From Hyperoodon ampullatus (taxonomy: Eukaryota; Chordata; Mammalia; Artiodactyla; Ziphiidae), in the NCBI GenBank assembly GCA_949752795.1, contig OX457058.1, positions 155,382,353-155,446,352 on the forward strand: a stretch of 64,000 bases of DNA, given 5' to 3'. The position numbers were made by a program, and so were the translations under genes. The notes under the pieces are model-generated. The model saw nothing but the letters and a program-made list of their open reading frames with translations. It was not told the origin of the DNA and made no database searches. Positions 1 to 10,440 of the stretch are shown here, in pieces (position 1 is the first letter of the stretch; the number at the start of each line of letters is the position of its first letter).

Positions 1-529
1 TTATGTCCCTCTCCCTTCCTGGGGCTGACCTTGAGGGGTCAGGGAGAAAGGGTTACGTCATTGCCAGAGAAAGGGGACAAATGGGGGGTAGGATGCCTCA
101 GGGGCGAATCATTGTGCCAAACAAGAGGAGAAGGCTCTTGGGATCCCCCTGCTGTGTTCTCCTTACGTGACCCTCGTGTGTGGATGGGAGACTTGGAAAA
201 GTAGAAGCGTCCCTTCCAAAGCTCGCCCCCTAGAAATTTGCAGGCCTTGGCTCCTGCTGCCATCAGGCCCTGCTTCCCTCAAGCACGTACGTGCTGGGGG
301 AGGAACCACCAGCCTCTCCGCAGCTCTGACCCTTGAGGGCCAGCCCTGGCTGCTCTGCAGATGATGAGGTGTGACTGGGCCAGCCACAGGTGGTAGTACT
401 GGGCTTGAGCAGGGCTCTGCAGTTCTCTGCTCAAGTGCGGCCTCCCCAGAGAGGCCTCTGCTGAGTGGCCTTCTAAAAGAGCCCCCTTCACCTTGACCCC
501 CGGCTACTTTCACCCCACGTCTCTGCCTT
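1..529. other. Unique sequence, no feature seen
   Basis: No recognised repeat. Short open frames on both strands lack any protein-family signature. Confidence 0.6.
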
Positions 530-732
530 TAATTCCAATCAGCTACTCACTACCTAACACTACATTACATACTGAAGTGTTAGGGTAATCTTGTCTGTCT
601 CTCCCTCTGGAATTCAGGTTCTGTGAGGTCAGGGTCTTTGCCTATTTTTGTTCATTGCAGTGTTCTAGGTGCCTAGGACATTTCCTGGCATGTAGTAGGT
701 GCTCAACAAATGTTTGTTGATTGGAAGAAAGA
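530..732 (+). repeat. L2 LINE 3' end
   Basis: Contains the L2 tail pattern: 'tgtctgtctc', 'gtgaggtcagggtcttt', 'gtagtaggtgctcaacaaat' and 'gtttgttgattgg'. No poly(A) or target duplication remains. Confidence 0.85.
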
Positions 733-954
733 ACCATATGGATTTGGTGTTGGATTTGGTGTTGGCTCTAACCTTGGAGCCTGTCTTCTGCGAACGCTGA
801 ACTTGGCCTCTGGCTGTCCCTGCCTGCAAGTCCAGATCTGCTAGAGGAATTGCGAAGTGCACCTTTCGAGTTCAATAGAAAGGTCTTCTCCACGCCTGGC
901 TCAGAGTGACTCTGCCTCCTTCATGGTCCCACTAATACTAGTTCATCATCATCA

Positions 955-1375
955 TCAAGTAGTAGTAATGGTAGTGATATAGCTACCGTTTCTGAGGTAC
1001 TTAATATATACCAAGTTTCTTTTCTTTTTTTTTTTTTTTACATTCAGTATCTCTTTTAATTTTCCAAACAACTCAATGCAGTATACAGTCGGCCCTCTGT
1101 ATCTGTGGGTTCTACATCCTCGGATATGGAGGGCCAACTGTGCTACATCATTTTATATAAGAAACTTGAGCACCCGAAGATTTTTGAATCTGCGAGGGAT
1201 CCTAGAACCAATACCCCATGGATACCGAGGGATGACTCTGCTATTATTCCCTGCCTTTGACAGAAGAGGAGACTGAGACTTAGACAAAATAAGATAGTAA
1301 GATGCCAGATCACGGATTTGAGCTCAGATCTTTCTTATTCCAGAGCCCAAGTCCGTGACCCTTAAGTTACACTGT
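955..1375 (-). repeat. MIR SINE split by a MER2-type element
   Basis: Left part 955-1085 is the distal half; right part about 1241-1375 carries 'gaggagactgagacttagac' and the tRNA-related end. The MER2-type insertion between them shows that the MIR is older. A T-tract at 1023-1039 also lies in the left part. Confidence 0.75.
1086..1240 (+). mobile_element. MER2-type nonautonomous Tigger (TcMar) DNA transposon
   Basis: Starts 'cagtcggccctctgtatctg' next to a TA at 1084-1085 and ends with the inverted counterpart 'ggataccgagggatgact'. About 155 bp, internally deleted relative to the family. It encodes no transposase. Confidence 0.85.
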
Positions 1376-1394
1376 TAGAGGTAAAAGGGAGATG

Positions 1395-1555
1395 AGTCAT
1401 TATCTCGTACAGTGCTCTCAAATACAGATGAGAAAACTGAGGTGAGGAGAGATTAAATGGCTGGTCCAAAGTCATATGCCAAGTTTGATGCAGAGACAAA
1501 GCTGGAATCCAGGTTTTCTGGCTATCCGGGCAGTGTTCTTTCTATACCATCTTGC
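1395..1555 (-). repeat. MIR SINE fragment
   Basis: 'acagatgagaaaactgaggt' followed by 'gctggaatccaggttttctg', the reverse of the MIR core and tRNA part. Confidence 0.75.
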
Positions 1556-2142
1556 CTCCTGTGGGACGTGGGCCCTCTCTCAAATGGGATTGTGCTGGAG
1601 GCTGCCTGAGGTGCCCTCTTAGCTTTCCTTTTTCCTTGGTCGGCGGGGGAGTGGGGTCTTGGTGAGGTGGCAGGGAGTGGATGTGCCTTTAATGAGGGCA
1701 GACTGTTCCTGCCGAACTGGAAGGAGACTGGGGGCTGTTCTCCAAGGTCATCAGAATCACTGGGTGCCGGTCAAGGTCATCCCCTGAGTGTGCTAGAGGA
1801 AGAGACCCCAGTGGAGTGCTCCAGATTCTTAGTCCCCTGTAGCCCTGCCCATCACGGTTACTCTCAGATACAGCAGGGGCTCCATTCAGAGGTCCAAGCA
1901 GCTGGTGTCTGGATCCTGATGACCTGGGAGCTTGTGTGCTTCTCTCAGACTGGCTTAGCCCTTGCTTCTCAAGAAAGCAAGGCGTGGAGTCAGACACTAG
2001 CCTCAGTGTGTTTCATTTCTGTTTCCAGAGGCTGGCTGGAGAGCTTGAGCTCATGGACTATGCGGAAGGGGCCCTACTAGTCCCTCTGCTCCAGCCCTAG
2101 GGTTGGCCTTGACCTCGACTCAGGGAGGGGGTAGACATCCTA
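1556..2142. other. Unique sequence, no feature seen
   Basis: A 137-codon + strand frame (1667-2080) and a 102-codon - strand frame (1689-1997) overlap here. Neither resembles a known protein, and both look like chance frames. Confidence 0.6.
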
Positions 2143-2186
2143 GCGTGCATGCGTGCGTGTGTGTGTGTGCATGTGTGTGTGTATGT
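2143..2186. repeat. Imperfect (TG)n microsatellite
   Basis: Alternating tg/cg/ca run with interruptions ('gcgtgcatgcgtgcgtgtgt'). Confidence 0.9.
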
Positions 2187-2316
2187 TATGCTGGGGCCAG
2201 GAAGGTAGGGGAAGTGGGGGACCAGAGTAAAGTGGATTCTGAGAAACAGGGAAGACTTACCTTCTTCCAGGACCTTGAGACAGGGTGAGAAGCCTTTTCT
2301 GTGTGACTTTGAGGTG

Positions 2317-2429
2317 GGGTGACCAGATGCCCTGGTTTGTAGAGACAGGCCCATTTAGGCCTTTGTCCTAGTGTAATTATTAGCTCTCAAAAATGTCCTG
2401 GTTTGGATGATAAAATATATGGTCATCCT
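2317..2429. mobile_element. Short DNA-transposon-like element with terminal inverted repeats
   Basis: Ends 'ggggtgaccagat' and 'atatggtcatcct' are imperfect inverted repeats about 110 bp apart, and 'gtcctggtttg' also recurs near the right end. Looks like a nonautonomous hAT-type element; the family is not resolved. A young SINE sits at its right edge. Confidence 0.5.
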
Positions 2430-2434
2430 TCTTT

Positions 2435-2643
2435 TTTTTTTTTTTTTTTGTGGTACGCAGGCCTCTCACTGTTGTGGCCTCTCCCATTGCGGAGCACAGG
2501 CTCCGGACGCGCAGGCTCAGCGGCCATGGCTCACGGGCCCAGCCGCTCCGCGGCACGTGGGATCTTCCCGGACCGGGGCATGAACCCGTGTCCCCTGCAT
2601 CGGCAGGCGGACTCTCAACCACTGTGCCACCAGGGAAGCCCTG
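2435..2643 (-). mobile_element. CHR-type tRNA-derived SINE (short, about 210 bp)
   Basis: Read on the - strand: tRNA-like head with A and B boxes, a body ending 'gagaggcctgcgtaccac', then an A-tail. It is flanked by a perfect 15-bp target duplication, tggtcatccttcttt, at 2420-2434 and 2644-2658. The intact duplication and close likeness to the copies at 4738, 34761 and 61460 mark it as relatively young. Confidence 0.93.
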
Positions 2644-2804
2644 TGGTCATCCTTCTTTGAGGTGACATCACCCACTTTCTGTTCATGAGATAGAGAGAGG
2701 AAAGGCGTGTCAAATAGGGAAATCAAATTTTAGGCCAAGAAGGTGGCTAGGAGAAGAGACTTCCCCCAGAGATACTTCCACTTGTCCCCTATTTCTAAAG
2801 GATT

Positions 2805-3125
2805 AAGACCTTAGTCTTCTGACTACTCCTGCTACCAACATGACGACTACTAACCTAACTACCTTACTACAACTACTTCTGCTAGCCAACATTTGAGTCC
2901 TGTGTGCCAGATACTATGCTAAGCACTTGACACGCACTGTCCCACTTAACCTTCCTACCACCCTATGAGGTGGGTACTATTAACATCTCAGTGTGACAAA
3001 TAAAGAAACTGAGCCCTAAAGAAGTTAAATAACATGTGCAAGGTCACACAGGTAGGAAGTGATGAGGTCACGTTCAAACCCAGTGGCCTGGCTCCAACGC
3101 TCTGATAGCCACACTGTGTCACAGC
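2805..3125 (-). repeat. Near full-length MIR SINE
   Basis: 'gtgccagatactatgctaag', 'ctatgaggtgggtactatta' and 'gcaaggtcacacaggtagg' occur in family order, reversed. Confidence 0.85.
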
Positions 3126-3594
3126 ACCTCCGTGGGCCTGTCCTCTGGTCCCCACGTCTGGGAACTGGACTCTGAGAGCTGACCCGTTTGCTGGGCTGGC
3201 TGCTCACGACCCTGGGACCTGCGGAAGATGCTGCTGCCACTCAGTGGCGTGTTAGGCTTAGGGAGAGGGAGCCGCTGGCTCAGCAGTGGTGCTGCTGCTG
3301 GTCTTTCTGATGGCACTTTAGAGACTCTGGTTCCCATGGTGACCCAGTTGCCTTCTTGCTGCTTCAAGCACCTTGTCAGGGGAGGGAGCTTTGGTTGTTT
3401 GGGATGGTGGTGGGTGGGCAGAAGGCAAAGAACCTGCAACCCATCTCTGCTTTGCTCTGTGGCCCTGATCCCTGATGGGCCCACACTCCCCATGGCTGTT
3501 GCAACAGGGGGTGGCCCTCAGTGGAGATTCTGGCGAATGGACAGTCATCTAGCACCTGCTCTTAGCAGAGCGTGGTGTTCTGGTGTATTTCCTG
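3126..3594. other. Unique sequence, no feature seen
   Basis: Open frames on both strands (up to 141 codons, 3228-3653 +) have no recognisable domain. The + frame runs into a MIR, so it is not conserved coding sequence. Confidence 0.6.
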
Positions 3595-3735
3595 TAATGG
3601 GCAGTGTCCTCATTTGTCTGATGAGGAAACCGTTGGTCAGAAGGGTTAACTAACTTGTCTAGGATCACACAGTGAGAAGTAGCAGACTTTGGACCCAAGC
3701 TTGGGTCTGACTCCAGAATTCATGCTGTTTCTGAG
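3595..3735 (-). repeat. MIR SINE fragment
   Basis: 'ctgatgaggaaaccgttggt' and 'aggatcacacagtgagaag'. Confidence 0.7.
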
Positions 3736-4677
3736 TCCTTGCACTGCCCACTATGCTGAACCCTGGAGAAGAGGGGGTGGGAGTTGAAACATCTAAAATG
3801 GGAGCCAGAGGAGGGAACTCCTCAGGAGGAGGTCTTCAGATCAGCTCCTGAGTGTGAGGGCTGGAGAGGGCGTCTGGGGCTCATCATCTTGCTCAGCCAC
3901 CCCTGGGCCTCCTTCCCTTCTCCAGCCAGGGGAAGACAGCTGCTGACCTCTCAGCTGGATGAGTGCGCGTTCTGGTCTGGAGGGAATGGGGAGATGGGCC
4001 CACGCACGCCTTGCAGGTGCCTCTTCCCGCCATGGGGCAGCGATATATGCACTGACACCTAATCTCCCTTCCTTCCCCCTGTGTCTGTGTCATAGGGTCG
4101 GGGGTAAGAAGGGATGGGTGATCTTCCTGCCTAGAGACTGGAGGGAGGATACACAGTGGGAGAAGCTGGGCTTCCCCTGCTGGAGGACTCCAGGGAGCAA
4201 GGGGAATTTTTTCTTGCTTGAGAAGCAGAGAACAGGAGAAGAGCATTTGTCTCACTGAGGGGATGGTCTGTGGCCCCCAAGCTGAGCTGCATTAGCTTCA
4301 TTGCAGTCCCGTTGAAGACTGTGTTTATTTTTTCAATAATGTGTTAATTAAACATCGATTTCCGGGTAGAAGAAAGAGAATTGGATTGCCAGAGCTAAAT
4401 GGGGTGAGGAGGGTGGGGAGCTGGTGAGAGGGGCCCAAGCTGGAGTCAGCGCTCTTCAGCGTCACCCCAGGATGGGTGGAGGGGCGGCAAGGCTGCCTCC
4501 TCCCCTGGCTCAAAATTTGGAATTTTCAGCTTCCCATGAGCCTTCAGGAGGCGTCTTTTCTACCCTTTGGCTGCCAGAGCAGATGGAGATGGCTCTTTGC
4601 TGAACCTCAATTCAAGGGGGGAGAAACAATCATTCTTCACCTTCTCTAGCATCTTTCTTTCTTTTTTTTTTTTTTTT
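3736..4677. other. Mostly unique sequence ending in a poly(T) tract
   Basis: I recognise no repeat or gene from 3736 to about 4660. A T-tract follows at 4661-4677. Confidence 0.55.
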
Positions 4678-5065
4678 GAGTGAACCTGTGCCAGGCCTTT
4701 TGCTTGGCACCCTACATAGGTTAGCTCATTGGTTTTTTTTTTTTTTTTTTTTGCTGTACGCGGGCCTCCCACTGCTGTGGCCTCTCCCGTTGCGGAGCAC
4801 AGGCTCCAGACGCGCAGGCTCAGCGGCCATGGCTCACAGGCCCAGCCGCTCCGCGGCACGTGGGATCTTCCCGGATCGGGGCACGAACCCGTGTCCCCTG
4901 CAGCGGCAGGCGGACTCTCAACCACTGCGCCACCCGGGAAGCCCAGCTCATTGGTTTTTAAAATAAACACAGGGGTAGTACTTTTTCTATACCTCCACTT
5001 TGGAGATGAGGAAACTGAGGCTCAGAGAAGTTAAGTAGCAAACTCAAGAGCAAAGAGCTGGACAA
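4678..5065 (-). repeat. MIR SINE split by a young SINE
   Basis: 'gtgccaggccttttgcttgg' before and 'gatgaggaaactgaggctca' after the inserted CHR-type element belong to one MIR copy. Confidence 0.8.
4738..4944 (-). mobile_element. CHR-type tRNA-derived SINE inside a MIR
   Basis: Perfect 15-bp target duplication agctcattggttttt at 4723-4737 and 4945-4959. The T-run at the left is the A-tail read from the other strand. The tRNA-like head sits at the right end ('cacccgggaagccc'). Confidence 0.93.
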
Positions 5066-5189
5066 GCTTGGCAAGAAAAGGGGACCCTAGAAGAGTAGAA
5101 AGTATCTGAGGTCAACAGAATAGCCACCAAGGGTCCAAGCCCCTCTAAAGGCAAAAAAGAAAAGAATGAAGCAACAGAGAATGATTTGT

Positions 5190-5440
5190 TATTTTATCAC
5201 TGGCTGAGATGGATTGAGCTTTTGCTCTGTGCCAACAACTATGTTAAGTGCTTTGCATATACAGTTGTGAGGATGCAGTGAGTAAGTGTTAAGTAATGTT
5301 ATTCCCATTTTAAAGATGAGGAAAGTGGGGCTTGAAGAGGTTAACTAACCTGCTGAGGTTGCAGAGTTGGTAAATGGCGGAGCTGGAATACAACTTTGGT
5401 GAAGAGGACTTTGGGACCTCTTTACACTCGTGTTCTATTG
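5190..5440 (-). repeat. MIR SINE
   Basis: 'gtgccaacaactatgttaag', 'aaagatgaggaaagtggggc' and 'ggcggagctggaatac'. Confidence 0.8.
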
Positions 5441-5702
5441 TCTCATACACACTGAGGACACGGATGCCTGCTCAGCAAGTGACCTATAACTTCTGGGAGA
5501 TAAAGACTTGGGGCTTTTAGGGTGGATTCTCCGACCAGATCCTGAGCCCCAGAAATCCCAGAGTCTTGCAATGTGAACCTCACTGTCCCTTCCTTTCTCA
5601 GCCCATGACAGCTCAGGCCGAGCCTCTGGTTGGGTGAAGGCTGTTCTGGGTGCTTGTGGTATTTGGAGCCTGCATTAGTGAGCTGGGTGGGAAGGGTAAG
5701 TT

Positions 5703-5885
5703 AGAGTAGTAGTTCTTAGACTTTGCTGTATAGTAGAATCACCATGTTAAAAATCCCAAACCTGTGCTGCAACTCATACCAATCAAATCAATCTTTAGGG
5801 GTAAGACTCCAGGATCAGTATAATTAAAGCTTCCCAGGTGATCCATCAGACTTGTAAACTGGTGGTTCAGAATAGCCTCTGCTGC
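5703..5885. mobile_element. Nonautonomous hAT-Charlie element (MER5/MER20 group)
   Basis: 'agtagttcttagactttgct' at one end and 'actggtggttcagaatagcc' near the other. A 'gaatcacc' and 'ttcccaggtgatcc' core is typical of this group. Exact subfamily not resolved. Confidence 0.6.
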
Positions 5886-6004
5886 AAAGCAGGTGTTCGC
5901 AGCCTAGGCCAGTTTCTGTTTCCAGAGTTAGAAGTGCAGAATTAATTGGTTACACAGACCCAGTATCCAGTGGGGCAATGCTTATACTGGTCAATTTTCT
6001 TCTC

Positions 6005-6155
6005 ATTAGAATAGTAGCTTTCAGACTTTGGTATGCATCAAGACATCTGGGGAACTTTTACAAAATGCATATCCTCAGGCCCCACTGCAGATCTGATTTA
6101 GAAGTTCTAGGATGGCCCAGGAACCTGCATTAAAAGCAAGCACTTTCTGTGACTG
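6005..6155. mobile_element. Nonautonomous hAT-Charlie element, second copy
   Basis: 'gtagctttcagactttggta', 'caggccccactgcagatctg' and 'gaacctgcattaaaagcaag' follow the same group's order. The right end is eroded. Confidence 0.55.
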
Positions 6156-6599
6156 AGTGAGGTCATGATATCCAGGGCCAGCCCCAGAGTCCCCTTTGTT
6201 TCATGCACATACATGTGAAGTCTTCTCTCTTTGGAGGGGTGAAAAGGTGAGGACAGGGACTGCTGTGGTCACCTGTTGGTCCGTGAGGTTTGGTCGTCTT
6301 TGCTCAGGGCTGACTGTCCACTGCTAACCCGGGAAGGCCTGCCCCCCTATCCTGGATCCCTGCTACTCACCACAGAGCCTTGTTTCATGTCCTGTGTGCA
6401 GGCAGCCCTGAGGGAGGAGAAGATGATCCCAATCTGGAAACTTGACAGCCTTCCTTCTCAGGTTTTAAAAAAATCAGAGTAAATCTCTGCACAACTTGAG
6501 GGTTCGGGAGTCTGTCAGCAGCAACCATCCTCAGTCTTCCCCTGGGATCAGTGAACAGCTTCTCCGGGGCTCATTTTAAACTTTTCTTCCAAAGCTGTC
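6156..6599. other. Unique sequence, no feature seen
   Basis: No repeat recognised. A 68-codon frame at 6276-6482 has no family resemblance. Confidence 0.55.
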
Positions 6600-6659
6600 A
6601 AAAAATAAAGAATAGTCAGAGACTCTCAGAGCTAGAAGGGACCTTGGTGATCTTCCATG

Positions 6660-6900
6660 CCAACGTTAATATTCTGTTCATTTATTCATCCAACATATTT
6701 ATTAAACACCTACTATATCCAGGCACTGTACCAGGTGCTGGGAATACACAAGCCACAATCAAGAGAGATACTTGGTTTATCCCTCATGGAATTTAAACTT
6801 GGATGGAGGGGCAAATATTAAATTACACAAAGAAATATGTAATTATAAATTATGGTGAATGCTCTGAGAATTATGGAGATCTAATTTAGAATGATGGGAT
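6660..6900 (-). repeat. L2 LINE fragment, antisense
   Basis: 'ttcatttattcatccaacat', 'ccaggcactgtaccaggtgc' and 'cctcatggaatttaaacttg' are the L2 3' end read backwards. A short MIRb-like piece ('gagctagaagggaccttgg') precedes it at about 6620. Confidence 0.75.
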
Positions 6901-6914
6901 CAAGGGGGAAAATG

Positions 6915-7105
6915 ATAGCTAAAGTTCTCACTATATGTAGACCCTACTGTAAGGGTTTCATAGGTATCACCACACTTAATCCTCACAATGAGTCTTGGAG
7001 GGAGGGAGGTGCGTTATTATTGTTCCCTTGCTACAGATGAGGAAACTGAGCCACGGAGAGGTGTCCAGGCTGGACCTAAAACTGAGGTCTGTCTGACTCT
7101 CCTAC
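6915..7105 (-). repeat. MIR SINE
   Basis: 'taatcctcacaatgagtctt' and 'acagatgaggaaactgagcc'. Confidence 0.8.
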
Positions 7106-7214
7106 CCTCTCTAACATCCCATCTCAGAGTGGGGAGGTGGGTTGGAAAAACTGATGTTTGTGCAGAGAGAGAGCTGAAGGATGAGGTGGGGGTGAAAAAA
7201 AACCAGAGAAGTTA

Positions 7215-7400
7215 AGAAAATGCTGATAATCCTGGCCACGTATGGAACTCTTAGATGCTAAGCACTATGCAAAATGCATTATCAAAATTATCTCACTGAA
7301 TTCTGCAGCAACTAGGAAAAGTAGGAATTCTTTTTCCCTTTTTTGCAGGCAAGGAAACTGAGGCTTTGAGAGATAAAGTTCACAGATGGTGGACACTCTG
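7215..7400 (-). repeat. MIR SINE
   Basis: 'gatgctaagcactatgcaaa' and 'aaggaaactgaggctttgag'. Confidence 0.75.
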
Positions 7401-7672
7401 AATCTTGCCCTGTCTGGGCTTCTTGCATCTCACCTGTTGGGTTTGCTAATCATGAACAGTGGGTGACAAGGGGGATTACTTCAGAGCCCTCAGGCCTGCT
7501 TGTCCTGGCTGGGGAGAACCCAGAGGAACGAGGAACAAAGGACTTCTTTGGGACATGGCTGCCCCTCTGTGCTGTGAGCCATCTCCATTTTTCTCTCCTC
7601 TGGCAAGAGCCCCCAGGCCAGCCTTCTTCTAGGTCTGATGGCCCAGGAGCCCACAGCAATGCCCCCTTATTT

Positions 7673-7771
7673 CCTCCTCCGACTTGTTGCTAATTAGTTA
7701 GATGCTTGTCACCTGCAGTTCCTCCTCCTACTTGTTGCTAATTAGTTAGATGCTCGTCACCTGCAGTTCCG
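7673..7771. repeat. Two-copy tandem duplication, 48-bp period
   Basis: The unit 'acttgttgctaattagttag' plus 'atgctcgtcacctgcagtt' starts at 7682 and again at 7730. The copies differ at 7706/7754 (t/c). Each holds a TAATTAG homeodomain-type core and a CACCTG E-box. Confidence 0.95.
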
Positions 7772-8430
7772 TCCTTCCTTTTCTGTCTGGTGCCTCCCCG
7801 AATACCCTCCCTGCGTGTTCACCTGAGGTCACCTCTGCCCTCGAGGCATGTGGTCCCACTGGCCCACCTTGAGCTGACCTGCACTGGGCAGATGTGAGTT
7901 GAGGTGGGAAGAAGGACAGGGACTCAGGTCACAAGATTGGTCTAGAGCCACGAGAGAGAGGCAAGAATATGTGAGAAGAGGAAGGAGATGTGTTAATGGG
8001 TCATTGATAAAATACTAAATTCCTGAAAAGCTTGCCAGGACGTGGGAGTTCATTTCTTCAGCATCCTTTCCCTCACCTGCAGGTGAGTGAATGTGCACAT
8101 GTAGACAAGTGCCCCATGAGATGGCGGCTTCTCCGTGCCCTGGCTAGAATCGCCTCCAGGGTTGACAGGATGGTCTGGCAAAGCAGGGGGAGCACCCTAA
8201 GTGAGCAGAGTAGCTTTTCGCCTGCTTTCCTCCTGGCCCTGGAGTAATGGGGATTGCCTGAATATTGGGCTCTGATTCTGATGAGGATAACACTTGAAGG
8301 CAATCACTTGACTCCCCAGATGCCTGGAATCAAGACACAAAAGGGAAGGCGGGGAAGCTTTCTCGGAGAAGGGGTGGGATGTGTGGGAGGGAGGAAGGGT
8401 GCCTTGTGTGTGGGTTGTGAGTTTGGATGA
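7772..8430. other. Unique sequence, no feature seen
   Basis: Neither the + nor the - strand short frames resemble known proteins; no repeat recognised. Confidence 0.55.
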
Positions 8431-8439
8431 CAGTCACTC

Positions 8440-8680
8440 TTTCTTTTTTTGTATATGTGTGGTTCTTTTTTTCTTTTTTTTTTTTTTTACAACAATTAAC
8501 TCCTTATAAAAGTGACTTAATGATTTTCTTATTGCAAAATATTATTTGTTCATTACAGAACATTTAGAAAATACTGGAAAAAAAAAGCTCACCTGTAAGT
8601 CCCCAGCTCCAAAAATAACCAATGGGAAAATTTTGATTTCTGTTTTCCAGCTTAATGTCTAAGCATCCACAATCCAGGGT
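8440..8680. repeat. T-rich low complexity followed by AT-rich possible LINE remnant
   Basis: T-tracts at 8440-8490 precede an AT-rich piece ('ttattgcaaaatattatttg', 'cagaacatttagaaaatact') that looks like decayed L1/L2. Family not resolved. Confidence 0.4.
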
Positions 8681-8699
8681 ATGCTATTCTGTTTCTAAA

Positions 8700-8762
8700 G
8701 ACATTCATTCACTCATTTAACAAGTACTAATTGAGTGCCTGCTCTGTGCCATGCACTGAAAT
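8700..8762 (-). repeat. L2/MIR fragment
   Basis: 'cattcattcactcatttaac' then 'gagtgcctgctctgtgccat'. Confidence 0.6.
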
Positions 8763-9149
8763 CACATTTTGGAGGCTGTCACACTAGCTCGATTTTCACT
8801 TAAAGATACATCATGAGCACTTTTCCACAACAGCCACTCGTGCTGTTGAGCTTCCAGATTTAGATTTTGGGTGTAACGAGGCAGTTGGCAAATCTTGGCA
8901 TCTGAAGTCTCATGTCTTAAGAAGGAAGGAAAGATGGCTGGGCCACTCTCCCCAGCACATAAGGCAGGTGCTGTGTTAGTCTCCTTGGGGGAAAATGTGT
9001 TCCTTTACCTAGGAAATAAGGAAGGGACAGGTTTGGAGGGTGGGAAAAACTCTAACCCTTTATTAGTGTTAGAGTCTGGGATTTCTCCAAATGAGGGGTT
9101 TGGAAAGGAGAGATTCCATTCTCCTATACAGAATCCCAGCAGCTTAGAT

Positions 9150-9272
9150 AGTGGGTGGCATGTTAGAGCATGGCTAGTTCACCTTCTTCAATGTATAGAT
9201 GAGGGCCATCAGCAGTAAAATGATTTGCCCGAGGACACACAAATGGTTGATGGCACAGCTGGGACTGGAACC
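9150..9272 (-). repeat. MIR-family fragment
   Basis: 'tatagatgagggccatcagc', 'cgaggacacacaaatggttg' and 'gctgggactggaacctgg'. Confidence 0.6.
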
Positions 9273-9589
9273 TGGGGAGCGGTGCTAGGGAGAGTTGCAT
9301 GGTGGTTGGAGATGGATTTGGTAGAAGTGGTTCAGAGAGACCCCTTGCTGGGCAGATGGAGGGACTCCATTGGCCTTGCTTGAGTTTGGTTACTGTGTTT
9401 AAAAGAGGTTTGCAATACAGGTTTGATTTGCTGATCTCCTACCCCATTCCTTATCTACGGTATACTCCATGGCACCATCTCTCAAAGGCACATCTGTGGT
9501 TCCACAGAGACCTGGGGCGGGGTGGGGGTGGGATGGAGAGAGGAATGCCCTCTCGAAAGTCAATACTGCTCATAGACCCATCTGGTCCA

Positions 9590-10020
9590 GTGCAGGCTTC
9601 CATGAACTCAACTCAGCAAATAGCTCCTGGACCCTTCCTTTGCCTGCGGCATTGTGTTTAGTGCTAGGGGTACAGAGAAAAGTGATAGTTGACATTCTCT
9701 AGTAAAGGACATTATGAATGTATACATCATAGCAGGAGGTCTGGATCCAGGATAGAAGGGGATTTCCGTGGAGGGGATGCTTATTTTTTGCCAGAGAAGG
9801 GAGTGTGAAGAAGGCTTCACTGAGGTGGTGGAATTCATAAACAGTGACATCAGCAGATGGGGAAGAAAGACCAAGGATGATAGGCCAAGGAAACGGCATG
9901 AAGAAAAGAAAGAAAATGAGGAATTCCCTCCGATAAACAGGAGATTGACCTATATAGCAATGGGTGGAGGACTGAGTGAGAGTGGGGCTGGAAGGTATGT
10001 TCAGGCAAGTTTTTGAATAA
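9590..10020 (-). repeat. L2 LINE fragment, antisense
   Basis: 'gcattgtgtttagtgctagg', 'agaaggcttcactgaggtgg' and 'ggccaaggaaacggcatgaa' follow the reversed L2 3' region. It contains misleading open frames on both strands (9608-9874 and 9699-10073 -). Confidence 0.6.
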
Positions 10021-10029
10021 CCTGAAATG

Positions 10030-10440
10030 GTAGGTGTTTCAGTTAGGATGATCCCTATCAGGGGGACTCCCAACTCAATCAGGCTTAACCATGGAGGGAA
10101 TTTTGGGGGGTAGGTTCACATAACTAAAATTTTAGAGAATGGATCTCAGCTTTGGTTCGGTCTAAGGCTGTCCGGTATTATCAGAGGCTCAGGCTGGTTC
10201 GCCCATGGTAGTAAAATGTTCTGCAGCTCTAGACCTCAGGTCAGCAGCCTCACCCATAAGAGCTAGAGAAAACTTCTCCCTTAGCCACTGATGAAAAATC
10301 TTGGGCTTCACTTGGGTTGGGCCAGCTTAGGTCACATGCCCCTCTCTGAACCAATTGCAATTTGATTCCCTCCCCTGGAGCTGGGGGTGGAGCTAACACA
10401 CCCCAACCACATGGCTGCTTTGCCATGGGTGGGGTCTGGT
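10030..10440. repeat. Ancient LTR-like interspersed repeat
   Basis: 'gggccagcttaggtcacatg', 'ctgaaccaattgcaatttg' and 'ccctggagctgggggtggag' match a widespread mammalian repeat also present at 56567-57105. Family not resolved. Confidence 0.5.

Noticed and set aside
2380..2726. Cluster of frames on both strands
   Set aside because: SINE-derived translation of the 2435-2643 element.
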